This document shows positions 17,869-27,098 of a stretch of 60,603 nucleotides of DNA, piece after piece. Every line of letters begins with the position of its first letter. Position 1 is the stretch's first letter. The stretch lies in the NCBI GenBank assembly GCA_903859815.1, contig CAIOOA010000161.1:1-60603 (forward strand), in the 5' to 3' direction. Position numbers and translations under genes: made by a program. The stretch comes from an uncultured Methylococcaceae bacterium (lineage in GTDB: Bacteria; Pseudomonadota; Gammaproteobacteria; Methylococcales; Methylococcaceae). The notes beneath the pieces were generated by a model that was not told where the DNA came from, did not search any database, and worked only from the letters and a program-made list of their open reading frames with translations.

Positions 17869-18732
17869 TTACTTCGACTTTTTAAAGTACTGGAAAAATT
17901 CAGAATCCGGTTCAAGCACAATGGTATCGCCTTCTTTTTTGAAAGCTTGCTTATAAGCGGCTAGGCTACGGTAAAACGAGAAGAAATTCTTGTCCTTGCC
18001 GTAAGCTTGGGCGTAGATTTCGGCGGCGGTTGCATCCCCTTCACCGCGCTTCAGTTCGGCATCCCGATAAGCGTCACCAAGGATAACCTCGCGCTGCCGG
18101 TCGGCATCAGCCCGAATGCGCTCAGCCATTTCCGCGCCCCTGGAACGGAAGTCCCGGGCAACACGAGCCCGTTCGGATTCCATTCTGCGGAACACCGAAC
18201 TGCTGACTTCACCGGGCAGTTCCACCCGCATGATACGAACATCGACAATTTCTATCCCCAGCTTCTCGGCTGACGGATTGGCGGCCACAATTAAAATATC
18301 GCGTATCTGATCCCGCTCGGACGAAACCACTTCTCGAATGGTGCGTTTGCTGAATTCGTCTTTCATGGCAGACTGGACGATCTGACCTAGCTGTATATTG
18401 GCTGTAGTCACATCCCCTTGTACCGATGTGTAAAACTTTGCCACATCTTTAATCTTCCATTTGGCGAAATAATCAACGATGACATTCTTCTTCTCAGAAG
18501 TCAGGAAACGTTCGGGTTTGGATTCCAGCGTCAGCAATCTTGCGTCGTAAATCTTTACCTTGTTGATGAAAGGAATTTTGAAGTGCAATCCAGGCGTTGA
18601 ATCGGTATCCAAGATTTCGCCAAGCTGAAATTTAATGGCCTTATCAGCTTGCCCCACGGTGTAGACGGACGAGAAGCTTAAAAATACAATCAGGAGCAAC
18701 ACTGCAATCACAGTCAGGGAATTTCTGCTCAT
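17869..18732 (-). CDS. hflC: HflC, FtsH-modulating SPFH protein
   Basis: The 287-residue inner-membrane protein has an N-terminal anchor (about residues 6-26) and an SPFH/prohibitin domain facing the periplasm (VGQADKAIKFQLGEI onward), followed by a coiled-coil region. With HflK it builds the cage that surrounds FtsH and limits proteolysis of membrane proteins. The start codon overlaps the hflK stop by one base, so translation is coupled. Confidence 0.96.
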   Translation of the reverse strand: MSRNSLTVIAVLLLIVFLSFSSVYTVGQADKAIKFQLGEILDTDSTPGLHFKIPFINKVKIYDARLLTLESKPERFLTSEKKNVIVDYFAKWKIKDVAKFYTSVQGDVTTANIQLGQIVQSAMKDEFSKRTIREVVSSERDQIRDILIVAANPSAEKLGIEIVDVRIMRVELPGEVSSSVFRRMESERARVARDFRSRGAEMAERIRADADRQREVILGDAYRDAELKRGEGDATAAEIYAQAYGKDKNFFSFYRSLAAYKQAFKKEGDTIVLEPDSEFFQYFKKSK

Positions 18733-19922
18733 TATTGTGTCCTCCCTTCACGTCCACGCACCACAGCTCCCCTTGGTGTCTTGACCACGTTTTCGCTTGC
18801 ATCCTGATAGGTTTGCGCTGATTCCGGGTCTTTGCCAGGTTCTGCCGCCACAGCCGGCCTTTGCAACTTATCGATGGGTAAATAAATCATATTGTTTCCA
18901 CCCTTCACATCCAACAGCAAGGTATTGGCCTTGTCGAATATAGCTTCCATTGTATCCAAGTATAATCTTTGACGGGTAATTTCAGGGGCTTTTTGGTATT
19001 CTGTCAACAATTGTTCGAAACGGCCGGCTTCACCTTTCGCTTTGGCAATTATTCTAAGTTTATAACCTTCGGACTCCTCGGTTAAGCGAGCAGCCGCTCC
19101 CCTAGCCTTGGGAATCACTTCATTGGCATAAGCTTCGGCCTCATTTTTCAACCTCTGCTCGTCCTCGCGGGCTTTGATGGCATCTTCGAAGGCGCTTTGG
19201 ACTTCCTCCGGCGGTTGGGCATCCTTGATACTTACCGCCATGATTTGGATACCCGCACCATATTTATCAAGAATTTTTTGAATATCGCTTTTCACTTCAT
19301 CGGCAAAACCACTTCGTCCCTCGGTCAAAACAAAGTCCATCGTGTTCTTGCCAATGACACCCCGCACAGCACTTTCGGTTACTCCAGCGAGAGTAAGACG
19401 TGGGTCGCTCACGTTGAAAAGGTAACTTTTTGCATCTTTGATCCGATACTGCACAGACAAACTCAAATTGATGATATTTTCGTCTTGGGTCAGCATCAAT
19501 GACTCTTTGGCGAAGGCTTGGTTATTTTGCTGGCGATTATTGGTAGATCGGTAGCCCACTTCAATGAAATTTTGCTGTTCAACATTGACGATAGTATGGC
19601 TTTCAATCGGCGCAGGAAAACGCCAATGAGGACCGGGCTGTGAGGTTTCCATGTATTTGCCGAAACGCGTCACCACCCCTCGGTTGCCCTCATCGACGAT
19701 GTAAATACCCGTCAAGGCCCAAATCACCAAGGGTATCGCAGCCAATATCAAGAAAGTGTTTTTTTGATTGCCGTCACTGCCCCCATTGCCGCCAGAGCCG
19801 AACAAACCACCTAACTTTTCCTGCAAAGAACGCATCACTTCTTCCAGATCAGGAGGGGTTTCCTGCTGATCCCGCCCACTCCAAGGGTCTTTTTTGTTAC
19901 CGCCCGGTTCATTCCAGGACAT
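18732..19922 (-). CDS. hflK: HflK, FtsH-modulating SPFH protein
   Basis: The 396-residue partner of HflC has the typical Gly/Asn/Asp-rich cytoplasmic N-terminus (MSWNEPGGNKKDPW), one membrane segment near residues 53-75, the SPFH domain and a long Lys/Ala/Glu-rich helix. The C-terminal tail is unusually rich in charged residues and Pro/Ala. An aggag box precedes the start. The gene is 94 bases downstream of hflX. Confidence 0.96.
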   Translation of the reverse strand: MSWNEPGGNKKDPWSGRDQQETPPDLEEVMRSLQEKLGGLFGSGGNGGSDGNQKNTFLILAAIPLVIWALTGIYIVDEGNRGVVTRFGKYMETSQPGPHWRFPAPIESHTIVNVEQQNFIEVGYRSTNNRQQNNQAFAKESLMLTQDENIINLSLSVQYRIKDAKSYLFNVSDPRLTLAGVTESAVRGVIGKNTMDFVLTEGRSGFADEVKSDIQKILDKYGAGIQIMAVSIKDAQPPEEVQSAFEDAIKAREDEQRLKNEAEAYANEVIPKARGAAARLTEESEGYKLRIIAKAKGEAGRFEQLLTEYQKAPEITRQRLYLDTMEAIFDKANTLLLDVKGGNNMIYLPIDKLQRPAVAAEPGKDPESAQTYQDASENVVKTPRGAVVRGREGRTQ

Positions 19923-20016
19923 TGAATGACTCCTGATTGTTGTTCAAACACGATGATGTATTCTGACGAACACGGATAATGAAGACAGCCGTTAGGGTGA
20001 AATTATCCTTAAAATT

Positions 20017-21321
20017 TTACTTTGATTCTGCTGCTTCCCAGTTTTCTACTCTATCGGCAATCCAAATCCTATCGAGTTCCCTCAATTGTCGCTCATCCTT
20101 GGTAGCCAATTCGATTTGCATCGTCCATCCACCGTTTTCATTGGCTTCATCTTTTAACACTTTGGCAATTTCATAGAGACGGGCATGCAAAGCCCCTTCG
20201 GATGAAGACAAGTGGATTACATGGCGCTTAATCTCACCGCTCAAGCGTTCAATAATGGCCTGATCGAGAAAATCCATGCCCTCGCCACTGATTGAAGACA
20301 ACCAAATTTTGGCAATTTGCCCATGCTCGTCACGCTCCAAATGTGGATGCACATTTTCCAACAAATCCAGTTTGTTATAAATTTGGATTCGAGGTATTTG
20401 ACTTGCGCCAATTTCACCAAGAACCACTTCAACTTGAGCGATAGTATCGTCTATCCGTTCATCGCTTGCATCGATCATGTGTAACAGCAAATCGGCATCG
20501 CTCGCCTCACTCAAAGTCGAGCGGAAAGCAGCCACTAGTTCATGGGGCAAATGGCGGATAAAACCAACCGTGTCAGCCAACACGACTAACAATTGGCCAG
20601 CCACCTGGTAACGCCTTAGGGTGGGATCCAGTGTTGCAAATAATTGATCCGCAGCGTAAACATCAGACTGGGTAAGCCTGTTGAACAATGTTGACTTTCC
20701 TGCGTTAGTGTAACCCACCAAGCCGACTACAGGAACATCCGCCCGTTTTCTGGCGTTTCGCCCCTGCTCCCTTTGCTGTTCGACCTTTTCCAAACGTTTT
20801 TGGATCATCCGAATGCGATTCTCCAGCAATCGTCTGTCGGTTTCAAGCTGTGTCTCGCCTGGACCACCTCGCAAGCCGATACCCCCCTTTTGGCGCTCCA
20901 AGTGCGTCCATCCGCGAACCAAGCGCGTTGACATGTGGCGTAGCTGGGCTAACTCCACTTGTAACTTGCCTTCGAAGGTTCTGGCACGCTGCGCAAATAT
21001 GTCAAGTATCAGCCCCGTCCGGTCCACGACCCTGACGGAAAGCGCCTTTTCCAAATTCCTTTCTTGGCTGGGTGTGAGCATGTTGTTGAACAACACAAGC
21101 TCGGCTTGATGCTCGGCAATCGCCAAAGAGAGTTCTTCTAACTTACCAGTGCCAATGTAATAACGAGAGTCTGGCTTTTGCCGCTTGCCCGAGATCACAG
21201 CCAAAGGCAAAGCCCCTGCTGAGATCGCGAGTTCGCGAAGTTCACCAAGATCTTCTGAATCACCTGTGGTTTGCACATGGACGAGTACTGTGCGCTCACC
21301 AGAACCGGGACGGTCAAACAA
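20017..21321 (-). CDS. hflX: GTPase HflX, ribosome rescue
   Basis: The 434-residue GTPase splits stalled 70S ribosomes after heat or antibiotic stress. It has the HflX N-domain (RTGLILDIFAQRARTFEGKL), the conserved GIGLRGGPGETQLETDRR, the Walker A GYTNAGKS, DTVGFI and NKLD. The start is TTG: an in-frame TGA lies four codons upstream, and E. coli HflX begins with the same MFDR. The gene sits 65 bases after hfq. Confidence 0.96.
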   Translation of the reverse strand: MFDRPGSGERTVLVHVQTTGDSEDLGELRELAISAGALPLAVISGKRQKPDSRYYIGTGKLEELSLAIAEHQAELVLFNNMLTPSQERNLEKALSVRVVDRTGLILDIFAQRARTFEGKLQVELAQLRHMSTRLVRGWTHLERQKGGIGLRGGPGETQLETDRRLLENRIRMIQKRLEKVEQQREQGRNARKRADVPVVGLVGYTNAGKSTLFNRLTQSDVYAADQLFATLDPTLRRYQVAGQLLVVLADTVGFIRHLPHELVAAFRSTLSEASDADLLLHMIDASDERIDDTIAQVEVVLGEIGASQIPRIQIYNKLDLLENVHPHLERDEHGQIAKIWLSSISGEGMDFLDQAIIERLSGEIKRHVIHLSSSEGALHARLYEIAKVLKDEANENGGWTMQIELATKDERQLRELDRIWIADRVENWEAAESK

Positions 21322-21386
21322 GTACGTATTCCATCAACGGCTACAGATTAAGGCTCGACAAGGTATTGCTAAAACAAATGGACAGG

Positions 21387-21632
21387 CTATTCCTCGTCTT
21401 CGGGTACGTCAGACATGTTAGGTACGCGTACCTGCCTCGCAGGTACGATAGTGGATATGGCGTGCTTGTAAACCATCTGGCTAACGGTATTTTTCAGCAT
21501 TATTACATATTGATCGAAGGAATCGATCTTACCTTGTAATTTGATGCCGTTGACCAAATAAATGGACACCGCCACATGTTCTTTTCTTAATGCATTTAAA
21601 AAAGGATCTTGCAGGTTTTGCCCTTTCGACAT
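21387..21632 (-). CDS. hfq: RNA chaperone Hfq
   Basis: The 81-residue protein has both Sm motifs ([20 protein letters not shown] and YKHAIST) and the conserved N-terminal [15 protein letters not shown]. It pairs small RNAs with mRNAs and forms a hexamer. Of three consecutive ATG codons the third is used, because ggag lies seven bases before it. Its acidic C-terminal tail (MSDVPEDEE) is short. The gene heads the hfq-hflX-hflK-hflC-hisZ-purA run. miaA, its usual upstream neighbour, is absent. Confidence 0.97.
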   Translation of the reverse strand: MSKGQNLQDPFLNALRKEHVAVSIYLVNGIKLQGKIDSFDQYVIMLKNTVSQMVYKHAISTIVPARQVRVPNMSDVPEDEE

Positions 21633-21638
21633 CATCAT

Positions 21639-22020
21639 GCTCCATATTGTAATTGTTTGCCTGGCTCGCCAGGTTGACTAGACTTATAGGCTATTAAAAC
21701 AGATAATTCTGGCTTTCGCCAGATTTGGAAATGCAGTCACTCCATTTCTCGTTAAAAAACATTGGATCTTTAATGCGATGAATTATTTTGACAGAAAAAG
21801 GTCTGTTATTCCTCATGACGATGCTGTTTTATCTGGTCGTTGGTGGCCAAACCGCCAAAATCCACACAATTCCATCGACACCCTAAATGGACAGCAAGCT
21901 TAGCTAAAAAGTTCTGGCATCCTTAAGAAAATACTTTGCTGAGTGAACAAGCCATTGATTCTTATCACTCTATAACGAATAAATCGACAAAAAACTACAC
22001 TTTCAAAACTCGTAAACACC
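21639..22020. other. Divergent intergenic region between hfq and Nudix gene
   Basis: This stretch should hold promoters for both flanking genes. Two near-identical short palindromes occur on the hfq side: cctggctcgccagg at 21660-21673 and ctggctttcgccag at about 21711-21724. They could be operator half-sites or hairpins in the hfq leader. No coding sequence with family features is visible. Confidence 0.5.
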
Positions 22021-22584
22021 ATGACAACTCAACCTATGCCCACAATCTGCACACCCTGGGACAGTTTCACCCATTGCCCGAGATGCGGCAAAGCTTCACT
22101 AGGCAAATTTGATGAACGGGCAATTTACTGCAAAGCATGCGATTTCAAATTTTATTTTAACAGCGCAACTTCGACCGCTGCTTTCATTTTCCATCAAGGA
22201 AAACTGTTGATGGGCATACGCGGCAGGAACCCACAACAGGGAATGCTTGATTTTCCCGGAGGGTTCGTCGAATTCAACGAGACCGCGGAGGACGCGCTGG
22301 CTAGGGAAGTTTACGAGGAAGTGAATTTAAAAATATCGTCCGCAACTTATTTGACCTCCGTACCCAATGACTACCTCTTCGAAAATGTGCTTTACAAGAC
22401 AACAGATTTATATTTCTTGTGCAACATCGAAGATGTTACAAGCCTAAAAACTACGGATGAAGTACCGAGCTTTAGCTGGGAACTACCCGAGGACATTGAT
22501 CCACAGACCCTAGCCTTTACATCCGGCAGAATAGCCTTTCAACGATTGCGTGAACATTTGAGGACCATGGATTATAGCCTATAA
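22021..22584 (+). CDS. Nudix hydrolase with N-terminal zinc ribbon
   Basis: The 187-residue protein opens with a zinc ribbon (CPRC near 20 and CKAC near 38), and a Nudix domain follows from about residue 50. The Nudix box reads GGFVEFNETAEDALAREVYE followed by E, with the metal-binding REVYEE intact and the usual Gly after it replaced by Asn. The zinc ribbon plus Nudix layout recalls NudC-like and ADP-ribose-type hydrolases, but the substrate cannot be read from the sequence. It stands alone on the plus strand. Confidence 0.9.
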   Translation: MTTQPMPTICTPWDSFTHCPRCGKASLGKFDERAIYCKACDFKFYFNSATSTAAFIFHQGKLLMGIRGRNPQQGMLDFPGGFVEFNETAEDALAREVYEEVNLKISSATYLTSVPNDYLFENVLYKTTDLYFLCNIEDVTSLKTTDEVPSFSWELPEDIDPQTLAFTSGRIAFQRLREHLRTMDYSL

Positions 22585-22677
22585 AAGCTACCTAAGCCCC
22601 AAGGATTTGCACCATCAAACAGACATTGCTTGACGACGGGAGGTTTTCCTAGAATCCTGAAAAACCACATTTTCTGC

Positions 22678-23121
22678 TTATTCGTCCCTTAGCCTGATCG
22701 TCAACACATCACAACTTGCATGGTGGATTACACTCGCTGCCGTGGACCCTAACAAAATTCCCAATCCACGCCTGCCATGAGTGCCGACGATGATCATTTC
22801 GAAGCCATTTTCCTTCGCGACCCGGACAATTTCCGATTTTGGGGTTCCTAATTCCAGCAATTGCCTTTCTTTGGGTATGTGTAAACCCTTAGCCAGTTCT
22901 TCCAGCCTACCCTTGACAATCTCCAGCATCTGCTCGTTGATACCGATCTCCATCGGCAGAATCTCGGAATAGCTGGAATCAAGCATCGGCAAAAAATCCA
23001 CTACGTGAAGCAAACTCAATTCGGCATTAAACGTAGTGGCTATAGTCAGTGCCTTGCCCCCCACTAGACCGCTGAACTCAGATAAGTCAGTCGCTAGAAG
23101 AATTTTTTTGTAATTTGCCAT
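22678..23121 (-). CDS. Universal stress protein (UspA family)
   Basis: The 147-residue protein has the Usp fold: MANYKKILLATDLSEFSG at the start and GTHGRRGLGILLGSTAASVI near the end. The latter is the G-2x-G-9x-G(S/T) ATP-binding motif, so it belongs to the ATP-binding subgroup. ATG 23121 is preceded by gaaggga. It is monocistronic, divergent from the candidate RNA at 23257. Confidence 0.93.
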   Translation of the reverse strand: MANYKKILLATDLSEFSGLVGGKALTIATTFNAELSLLHVVDFLPMLDSSYSEILPMEIGINEQMLEIVKGRLEELAKGLHIPKERQLLELGTPKSEIVRVAKENGFEMIIVGTHGRRGLGILLGSTAASVIHHASCDVLTIRLRDE

Positions 23122-23256
23122 GGTTTTTCCCTTCAAAGATTTTTTTTCATCGAGAATTAAGCTAGAAGTTTACCGTTAGGCCAACCCACTCTCAACCCCA
23201 CTTTAAATAAGCTTAGCCATATCCTTTTCATAAGAAATCATTAATTTATTTTGAGG

Positions 23257-23376
23257 CTTTCGTATGCGATAGTGATGGTGACTGAAGTGAACCTAGCTGG
23301 GCTTACTGCCCCTAGTCAGAAGGTTCGCTCCAATGATCTCCTCCTCCTTGGCGGCCTAAATGGCCGCTTTTTTTTT
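23257..23376 (+). ncRNA. Candidate small RNA with anti-Shine-Dalgarno segment
   Basis: No reading frame lies upstream of a strong terminator (stem gcggcc / ggccgc, nine T residues, 23351-23376). The preceding bases fold into a hairpin (gaacct 23289-23294 with aggttc 23321-23326, inner gggc with gccc). The stretch between hairpin and terminator contains gatctcctcctccttgg, which is single-stranded in this model and complementary to ribosome-binding sites. Small RNAs carrying such CU-rich loops commonly repress translation with Hfq. The 5' end is a guess. Confidence 0.5.
23351..23376 (+). terminator. Rho-independent terminator
   Basis: The six-base-pair stem gcggcc / ggccgc with a five-base loop is followed directly by a nine-T tract. 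Confidence 0.92.
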
Positions 23377-23394
23377 CTAGGCAAGACATAAAAA

Positions 23395-23413
23395 TGCCCG
23401 CTCAAGGCGGGCA
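23395..23413. terminator. Second hairpin, possible bidirectional terminator
   Basis: The perfect stem tgcccgc / gcgggca encloses five bases. It has a T-rich flank on the plus strand (attatttttatt) and five T residues on the minus strand. On the minus strand it could end a transcript that begins to its right. Confidence 0.7.
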
Positions 23414-23857
23414 ATTATTTTTATTATTGATAGTCATTGTATCAGACTGAAGAACAGTCGATGCAAAACGCGTAGCTTTATTGTTGATGTTGTTATTGAC
23501 GCCTACGCGAACTCTCCTCCTCTTTGACGACTCTACAATCGAGCTTCATCCGTGAAACTGCCCGAAAGTCTAAAGGAAAAAAAAATACTGTCCAGCTTTT
23601 GACGCAAATATTTTTTTTGCGAATGAACTCTTAAATTTATTCAATAAATATCATATACTTGAATAAACCAACAAACAATTCCATGGGTTTTTACTTGGTA
23701 TTTATGCGTTAACAATGCATTTCATTACCACCGTATACGGACACAATCGAGTATGCTTTATGACCTTAACTGGCTAAGGGCTGGTGAAAGACAGGAACAG
23801 TCTCGGTACACACCCTCCAAATTTCAACTATTTCACTTTACAAACAACCGACTCATC
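23414..23857. other. Gene-free leader upstream of PQQ-associated transporter cluster
   Basis: The interval holds no protein gene I can support. A second CU-rich segment (actctcctcctctttgacg near 23509) echoes the anti-Shine-Dalgarno stretch of the candidate RNA. An A+T-rich section at 23590-23680 could contain the promoter of the downstream operon. A reading frame extends the transporter gene upstream to 23753, but those residues precede a clear signal peptide and are unlikely to be translated. Confidence 0.45.
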
Positions 23858-25099
23858 ATGAAAACTGTCCACAAGACACTTTTAATCGGCCTACTTTGCC
23901 TCATGCATGCAATCAGCATTCATGCAAACCCCAAAAAATCGGCTAAAATTGAAACCCCACCCCATGTTGAATCGCCCAAACCAACCCAAAGCAATGGTGA
24001 GAAATTAACTATTGCTTATATCGGCCAAGATCAGATCAATCCGCCCATTTTGCCTTATTTCTTGTCCAAACCTGAGGATGATGGTCTGCAAGGCGCCTTG
24101 CTTGGAATCAACGACAACAACACCACTGGACGATTCACTGGCCAGAGCTACCAGCTTAAAGAAACCCGGCTAGATTCAGATGGTGATGCAATAGCCGCAT
24201 TCAAACAGTTGGTTGCTGAAGGAAATCGACACATCATTGTCAATCTGAATTCAACGATCACCGCTTCACTGGCGAGATTACCGGAAGCCGTAAATGTTTT
24301 AATATATCAAGTGGGGAGTAGCGACGATCGTTTGCGACAAGAGGATTGTTCCGCCAGCCTAATCCACCTTCTGCCAAGTCGGGCAATGAGGACTGACGCG
24401 TTGATGCAATATTTAAACAAAAAACGCTGGCAGAAAATCTTTTTAGTCATCGGGCCTGATGAAAACGACAAATTGTATGCCAGCGCAGTCAAACGCTCGG
24501 CTCAACGCTACGGACTAAGAATTGTCGCCGAAAAACCATGGCAATTCAGCATTGATGATCGACGCACCCCTGAATCTGAAATTCCCGTCTTCACACAGGG
24601 GTTTGATTATGATGTGTTGGTGGTCGCAGATGAGTCTGGTCTGTTGGGTGATTTGCTGCCTTATCGAACTTGGCAACCACGACCGGTTGCCGGTACGCAG
24701 GGATTGGTATCAACCGCTTGGCATTTTACCCACGAGTCATGGGGGGCTTTACAATTGCAAAAGCGTTTTCGTGAACAAGCCAAACGATGGATGACGGAAC
24801 AGGACTATGCCGCGTGGTTGGCCGTCCGATCCATAGGCGAATCGGCCTCACGGGTAAAATCCACTGATTTTGATAAAATAAAGGGGTTTATGCTAAGCAG
24901 AGAGTTTGCTCTGGCTGGCTTCAAGGGCGTCCCCCTTTCGTTTCGGCCTTGGGACCATCAATTGCGCCAGCCGATCTTGTTGACGACCGACCGTTCGCTA
25001 GTGGCAGTCGCGCCGATTGAGGGATTCTTGCACCAGAAAAATGAATTGGATACGTTGGGGTTTGATCAACAAGATAGCCAATGCCACATCAACAACTAA
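23858..25099 (+). CDS. PQQ-associated ABC transporter substrate-binding protein
   Basis: The 413-residue protein begins with a Sec signal peptide (MKTVHKTLLIGLLCLMHAIS). It continues as a Leu/Ile/Val-binding type periplasmic protein (KLTIAYIGQDQINPP onward), with no lipobox seen. Together with the downstream beta-propeller, ATPase and permease genes it matches the cluster found beside PQQ-dependent alcohol dehydrogenase systems (substrate-binding member TIGR03863). The ligand is unknown. The start is placed at the signal peptide although a longer frame exists. Two foreign-looking genes separate it from the rest of its cluster. Confidence 0.85.
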   Translation: MKTVHKTLLIGLLCLMHAISIHANPKKSAKIETPPHVESPKPTQSNGEKLTIAYIGQDQINPPILPYFLSKPEDDGLQGALLGINDNNTTGRFTGQSYQLKETRLDSDGDAIAAFKQLVAEGNRHIIVNLNSTITASLARLPEAVNVLIYQVGSSDDRLRQEDCSASLIHLLPSRAMRTDALMQYLNKKRWQKIFLVIGPDENDKLYASAVKRSAQRYGLRIVAEKPWQFSIDDRRTPESEIPVFTQGFDYDVLVVADESGLLGDLLPYRTWQPRPVAGTQGLVSTAWHFTHESWGALQLQKRFREQAKRWMTEQDYAAWLAVRSIGESASRVKSTDFDKIKGFMLSREFALAGFKGVPLSFRPWDHQLRQPILLTTDRSLVAVAPIEGFLHQKNELDTLGFDQQDSQCHINN

Positions 25100-25114
25100 G
25101 TAAGTGAAGGTAAT

Positions 25115-25603
25115 ATGCATAAAGACAAAGCAGAACATCTTAATTTCTTTCGGACTGAAGTCAATAATCTTTATTCTGAAATTAAACAATGGATTTCAGA
25201 AACCAATCTCAGATATGAGGAATCAACTATTCGGTTAAATGAGAAAAATTGCGACGAATATGAGATAAACAAACTTACTCTAATAACAGAAGAGAATGCA
25301 ACCCCGATAGAAATAGAACCCATAGGAGCTTGGGTGATTGGTGCCAATGGCAGGATTGATATTAAAGGTCAGTGGGATAGGATCATTATTGTGCATTTAA
25401 ACAAAGGAGGGCCATTCGGAAACATTGCGCTGAATAATGATGATGGTAATCCCCTTGATGCGAAAAAGCGTCCTTTCTTCAAAGAGATAAATGAAGCAGG
25501 ATGGTATTGGTTTGAACATAAATTGAGTAGTAAGGGACACAAGCTAACCTCTGAACTCTTTTTTGACATTCTAGCTGATGTTTCAGGTTATGAGCGCAAA
25601 TAA
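25115..25603 (+). CDS. Unrecognised protein paired with HEPN-like protein
   Basis: The 162-residue soluble protein is not one I recognise. It has an acidic, helical N-terminal third (about residues 1-45) and a beta-rich middle containing the block PIGAWVIGANGRIDIKGQWD and a GGP turn. The C-terminal third is rich in aromatic residues (EAGWYWFEHK). No enzymatic motif stands out. Composition is A+T-rich. Its 3' end overlaps the next gene by 14 or 26 bases, so the two are translationally coupled. It starts 15 bases after the transporter gene with gaagg as ribosome-binding site. It may be a regulator or antidote for the HEPN partner (inference). Confidence 0.8.
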   Translation: MHKDKAEHLNFFRTEVNNLYSEIKQWISETNLRYEESTIRLNEKNCDEYEINKLTLITEENATPIEIEPIGAWVIGANGRIDIKGQWDRIIIVHLNKGGPFGNIALNNDDGNPLDAKKRPFFKEINEAGWYWFEHKLSSKGHKLTSELFFDILADVSGYERK

Positions 25604-26114
25604 AGACATACAAAGAGCATGGCTTTCATATTCAATTACTTTGGATTGCCTGAAGATAGCCAGAAAAAGCATTAAAAAAGATCAACATAACGTCCTTTTG
25701 GACAAAACCATCTTCCTTGATCTCCCGAAAGATAGGGCTTTACAGGATATTGACGATAGCCAACAACATGCCGAAGATTATCTTATTCTAACAGTGTGGG
25801 CATATTTTGAACGTAACTTGTTTCTCAAACTTAACCAAGATTTAATAAATCCAAGATCAAAGTTGATAAATGATAAAATTCAAGATCATATGGAGAGACT
25901 TGAGATGAAAAATGGTTTATTGGATGCTTTGAAATCGGTTATATCGTCCGAATTGATCGGCAATGCAAAACAAATATATGATTACAGAAATTGGATTGCT
26001 CATCGAAATCCAAAAAAGACCCCACCGGCAATGGTTACTCCAGATTTTGCTTATCAAGTCTTGTCTGAAATAACAAACCAGCTAGATGAAAGGGTACTTA
26101 TATCCAACCTTTAG
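25578..26114 (+). CDS. HEPN-like protein (R-x4-H), possible RNase
   Basis: The 178-residue, mainly helical protein carries YDYRNWIAHRNP near its C-terminus. This includes R137-x4-H142, the active-site pattern of HEPN ribonucleases. In the region before it, DSQQHAEDYLILTVWAYFERN resembles the helices of HEPN families such as MAE_28990/RiboL-PSP-HEPN. An alternative start at 25590 gives 174 residues. The gene is A+T-rich and sits with its partner between two members of a normally contiguous metabolic cluster, so the pair looks recently inserted. RNase activity and a toxin or defence role are inferred from the motif. Confidence 0.8.
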   Translation: MFQVMSANKDIQRAWLSYSITLDCLKIARKSIKKDQHNVLLDKTIFLDLPKDRALQDIDDSQQHAEDYLILTVWAYFERNLFLKLNQDLINPRSKLINDKIQDHMERLEMKNGLLDALKSVISSELIGNAKQIYDYRNWIAHRNPKKTPPAMVTPDFAYQVLSEITNQLDERVLISNL

Positions 26115-26132
26115 CCCACATAAAGAAATGTA

Positions 26133-27098
26133 ATGAAAATTCTCTTATTATTTGCCATAATCAATATTTGCACATTAATCCCGCTTGCCCAAGCCGACAC
26201 CCTCTTCATCACCCTTGAGAAGGACAATGCCCTAGCCGTTGTTGACGGAAATACTGGCAAGCTGATTAAAACCGTTAAAATCGGCAAGCGTCCACGGGGC
26301 ATCGTCTTGAGCAAGGATCAAAAGCAACTTTACATCGCCGCCAGCGATGACAATACCATACTCATCATCGACACGGCATCGCTTAAACCCGTTGCCAAGC
26401 TGCCTTCCGACAAAGACCCGGAAACCTTTGCCATGGACCCCAGCGGCGAATTCCTTTATGTCTCCAACGAAGACGATAATCTCGTCACCGTCATCGACAT
26501 CGCCAAGCGAAAAGCCCTTAAACAAATTCCGGTTGGGGTCGAACCGGAAGGCATCGCGGTCAGCCCTGACGGGCAATGGGTCGTCAGCACCAGTGAAACC
26601 ACCAATATGGTGCATTGGATTGACCGGGCAAAGCTGGAAATTGTCGAAAACACCCTAGTGGACCCACGCCCAAGGTCGGCAGTGTTCACCGCCGACGGCA
26701 AGCAATTGTGGGTCAGCTCGGAAATCGCAGGCAATGTTTCTGTGTTCGACGTGGCAAGCAAGCAATTGATCAAAAAAATCAGCTTTAAAATACCTGCCGT
26801 CACCCAAGAGAAAATCCAACCCGTGGGCATGCGCATCGACAAAACCCGCCGCTACGCCTATGTTGCCTTAGGCCCGGCCAACCGGGTTGCGGTGATAGAC
26901 GCTGAAAAGCTAGAAGTGATCGATTATTTTTTGGTGGGTCAGAGAGTTTGGAATATAGAGTTTTCCTCGGATGAAAAAAGGCTTTATACTGCCAACGGTG
27001 TCAGCAATGATGTGTCTTTTATCGATTTGGAAAACCACAAAGTCGTGAAGTCCGTGCCAGTTGGTCAATATCCTTGGGGGCTTGCCGTCAAGCCATGA
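26133..27098 (+). CDS. PQQ-associated YVTN beta-propeller protein
   Basis: The 321-residue secreted protein has a signal peptide (first 21 residues) and about seven repeats of the YVTN type, each with blocks like GKLIKTVKIGKRPRGIVLSK. This is the beta-propeller member (TIGR03866) of the PQQ-dependent catabolism cluster and acts in the periplasm, with unknown binding partner. Its stop overlaps the start of the ATPase gene (ATGA). Confidence 0.9.
   Translation: MKILLLFAIINICTLIPLAQADTLFITLEKDNALAVVDGNTGKLIKTVKIGKRPRGIVLSKDQKQLYIAASDDNTILIIDTASLKPVAKLPSDKDPETFAMDPSGEFLYVSNEDDNLVTVIDIAKRKALKQIPVGVEPEGIAVSPDGQWVVSTSETTNMVHWIDRAKLEIVENTLVDPRPRSAVFTADGKQLWVSSEIAGNVSVFDVASKQLIKKISFKIPAVTQEKIQPVGMRIDKTRRYAYVALGPANRVAVIDAEKLEVIDYFLVGQRVWNIEFSSDEKRLYTANGVSNDVSFIDLENHKVVKSVPVGQYPWGLAVKP

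Noticed and set aside
23753-23857. N-terminal extension of the PQQ-associated binding protein
   Set aside because: The next Met begins a clear Sec signal peptide, so the 35 upstream codons are not likely translated.
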